Shown here piece by piece: positions 63,319 to 64,000 of a DNA stretch of 64,000 nucleotides (positions are counted from its first letter, which is position 1; each line of letters begins with the position of its first letter). The notes beneath the pieces are model-generated. The model was not told the DNA's origin. It made no database searches and worked only from the letters and a program-made list of their open reading frames with translations. The stretch spans positions 1-64,000 of the forward strand of contig NZ_FNXF01000019.1 in assembly GCF_900108485.1 (NCBI RefSeq), written 5' to 3'. Both the position numbers and the translations under genes were made by a program. The DNA comes from Rheinheimera pacifica (GTDB taxonomy: Bacteria; Pseudomonadota; Gammaproteobacteria; Enterobacterales; Alteromonadaceae).

Positions 63319-64000
63319 ATGACCTTATTCAACTTTTCCCCTTGCAGCTTTAGCTTAGCTAATGGCGATGTGCTGTATCGTGATATTCAGCTGACACTTG
63401 ATAGCGGCCTTAGTGCCCTGATAGGCCGCAATGGTAGCGGTAAATCGGTGCTGGCAGCGCAACTGGCACAGCAACAGCCTGCTGATTGCTATTTACTGTC
63501 GCAGCTACCGCCAACGCACTGGCAGCAACTTAGCCTTGCCGATCTGCTTGGTATCACAGATACACTTAAAGCACTGCAACAACTCGCTGATGGCCAATGC
63601 GACACTGAAACCCTGAGTATAATTGACGGACACTGGCAACTGGCGGATGACCTGCACACCGAATTGCAACAGGTAGGCGCTGCGCCAGATATCTGGCAAC
63701 GCTGTAGCAGCTTAAGCGGCGGCCAGCTTAATCACCTGCGGTTGTGGTGGGCCTTTTACCAGCAGCGGCCACTGCTGATCCTGGATGAACCGTCTAACTA
63801 TCTTGATGCGCAGGCACGCTACTGGCTAAGCCAGCGTATTGCCCGCTTTCTGGCCCGGCCCAAAAGCGCCATTTTGCTGATCAGCCATGACCGGGAATTA
63901 CTGCAACAAGCCAGCGTGCTATACGAGTTAAGCAGCGCCGGTTTAAGCCGTTACGGCGGTAACTATGAATTTTATCAGCAACAACGTCAGCTGCAGCAAA
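63319..64000 (+). CDS. ABC-F family ATPase (3' end beyond window)
   Basis: Ribosome-associated ABC-F proteins are twin-ATPase factors that rescue or protect ribosomes; the resistance branch protects from antibiotics. At least 227 residues here, starting MTLFNFSPCSFSLANGDVL. First ATPase domain has Walker A GRNGSGKS, signature SLSGGQLNHL and Walker B LLILDEPSNYLD, then the H-loop ISHDRELL. No membrane segment. CAGGAGG precedes the ATG by four bases, within the leader structure. The branch (Uup, EttA, resistance or other) cannot be decided from this part. Confidence 0.9.
   Translation, partial: MTLFNFSPCSFSLANGDVLYRDIQLTLDSGLSALIGRNGSGKSVLAAQLAQQQPADCYLLSQLPPTHWQQLSLADLLGITDTLKALQQLADGQCDTETLSIIDGHWQLADDLHTELQQVGAAPDIWQRCSSLSGGQLNHLRLWWAFYQQRPLLILDEPSNYLDAQARYWLSQRIARFLARPKSAILLISHDRELLQQASVLYELSSAGLSRYGGNYEFYQQQRQLQQ

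Noticed and set aside
1-64000. CRISPR array, rRNA operon, transposase or prophage structural genes
   Set aside because: No regularly spaced repeats, rRNA-like sequence, transposase motifs or phage structural proteins were seen.

Overview
The window is from a gammaproteobacterial chromosome. Two conserved gene orders shared with enterobacteria and vibrios are present: nudF-yqiB-cpdA-yqiA-(TPR gene)-parC with parE, divergent from tolC; and the macromolecular-synthesis region cca / uppP-folK-folB / plsY / tsaD / rpsU-dnaG-rpoD followed by a tRNA-Ile2(CAT). Protein style, zinc- and copper-related accessory genes and a PEP-CTERM gene suggest a Rheinheimera/Alishewanella-like aquatic genus. The genus is an inference, not something the sequence proves.

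Layout. 1-2734: the right end of an integrated element. It holds a truncated MerR-type metal regulator, two tiny conserved-looking proteins (one only 33 aa), a tyrosine integrase, and a tRNA-Leu(CAA) 3' half starting at the anticodon loop that marks the attachment site. 2857-7412: a periplasmic binding protein and a ferric-iron ABC importer (fbpA-fbpB-fbpC) behind a Fur-box-like site. 7572-16446: a zinc-starvation island. A His-rich TonB receptor and an AztD-like lipoprotein diverge from a MerC-like protein, a COG0523 GTPase, a DUF1826 protein, Zur, FolE2 and a second dihydroorotase, with two Zur-box palindromes between them. The dihydroorotase carries a frameshift. 16524-33369: housekeeping genes (rraB, plsC, parC, a TPR membrane protein, parE, yqiA, cpdA, yqiB, nudF, tolC, lpxL-like, a TcpQ-like gene, glnE, ygiF-like, ygiM-like). 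33381-40793: an Lrp-type regulator divergent from putA, a degenerate HD-GYP protein, and gspB-gspA. 40861-49968: cca to rpoD.

49969-64000 is more accessory in character. It contains tRNA-Ile2 followed by an imperfect copy of its 3' end; an A+T-rich PEP-CTERM gene with a good sigma-54 promoter; a PAS-domain remnant; an MBL-fold hydrolase and a TetR regulator sharing two operators; a 1311-residue fusion of a GH16 beta-glucanase, carbohydrate-binding modules, thrombospondin-type-3 repeats and a di-haem oxidoreductase; an alternative oxidase; a chemoreceptor; a DUF4394 / cupredoxin / DUF2891 group; and the start of an ABC-F ATPase with a structured leader.

The GH16-cytochrome fusion, with a LacI-type palindrome over its likely promoter, is the most unusual item. 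Others worth a check are the sigma-54/PEP-CTERM pairing, the ABC-F leader with interchangeable CCTGA/TCAGG segments, the frameshifted zinc-sparing dihydroorotase, the tRNA-Leu integration site and a 93-base stem-loop repeat between plsY and tsaD. No CRISPR array, rRNA operon or insertion sequence was seen.
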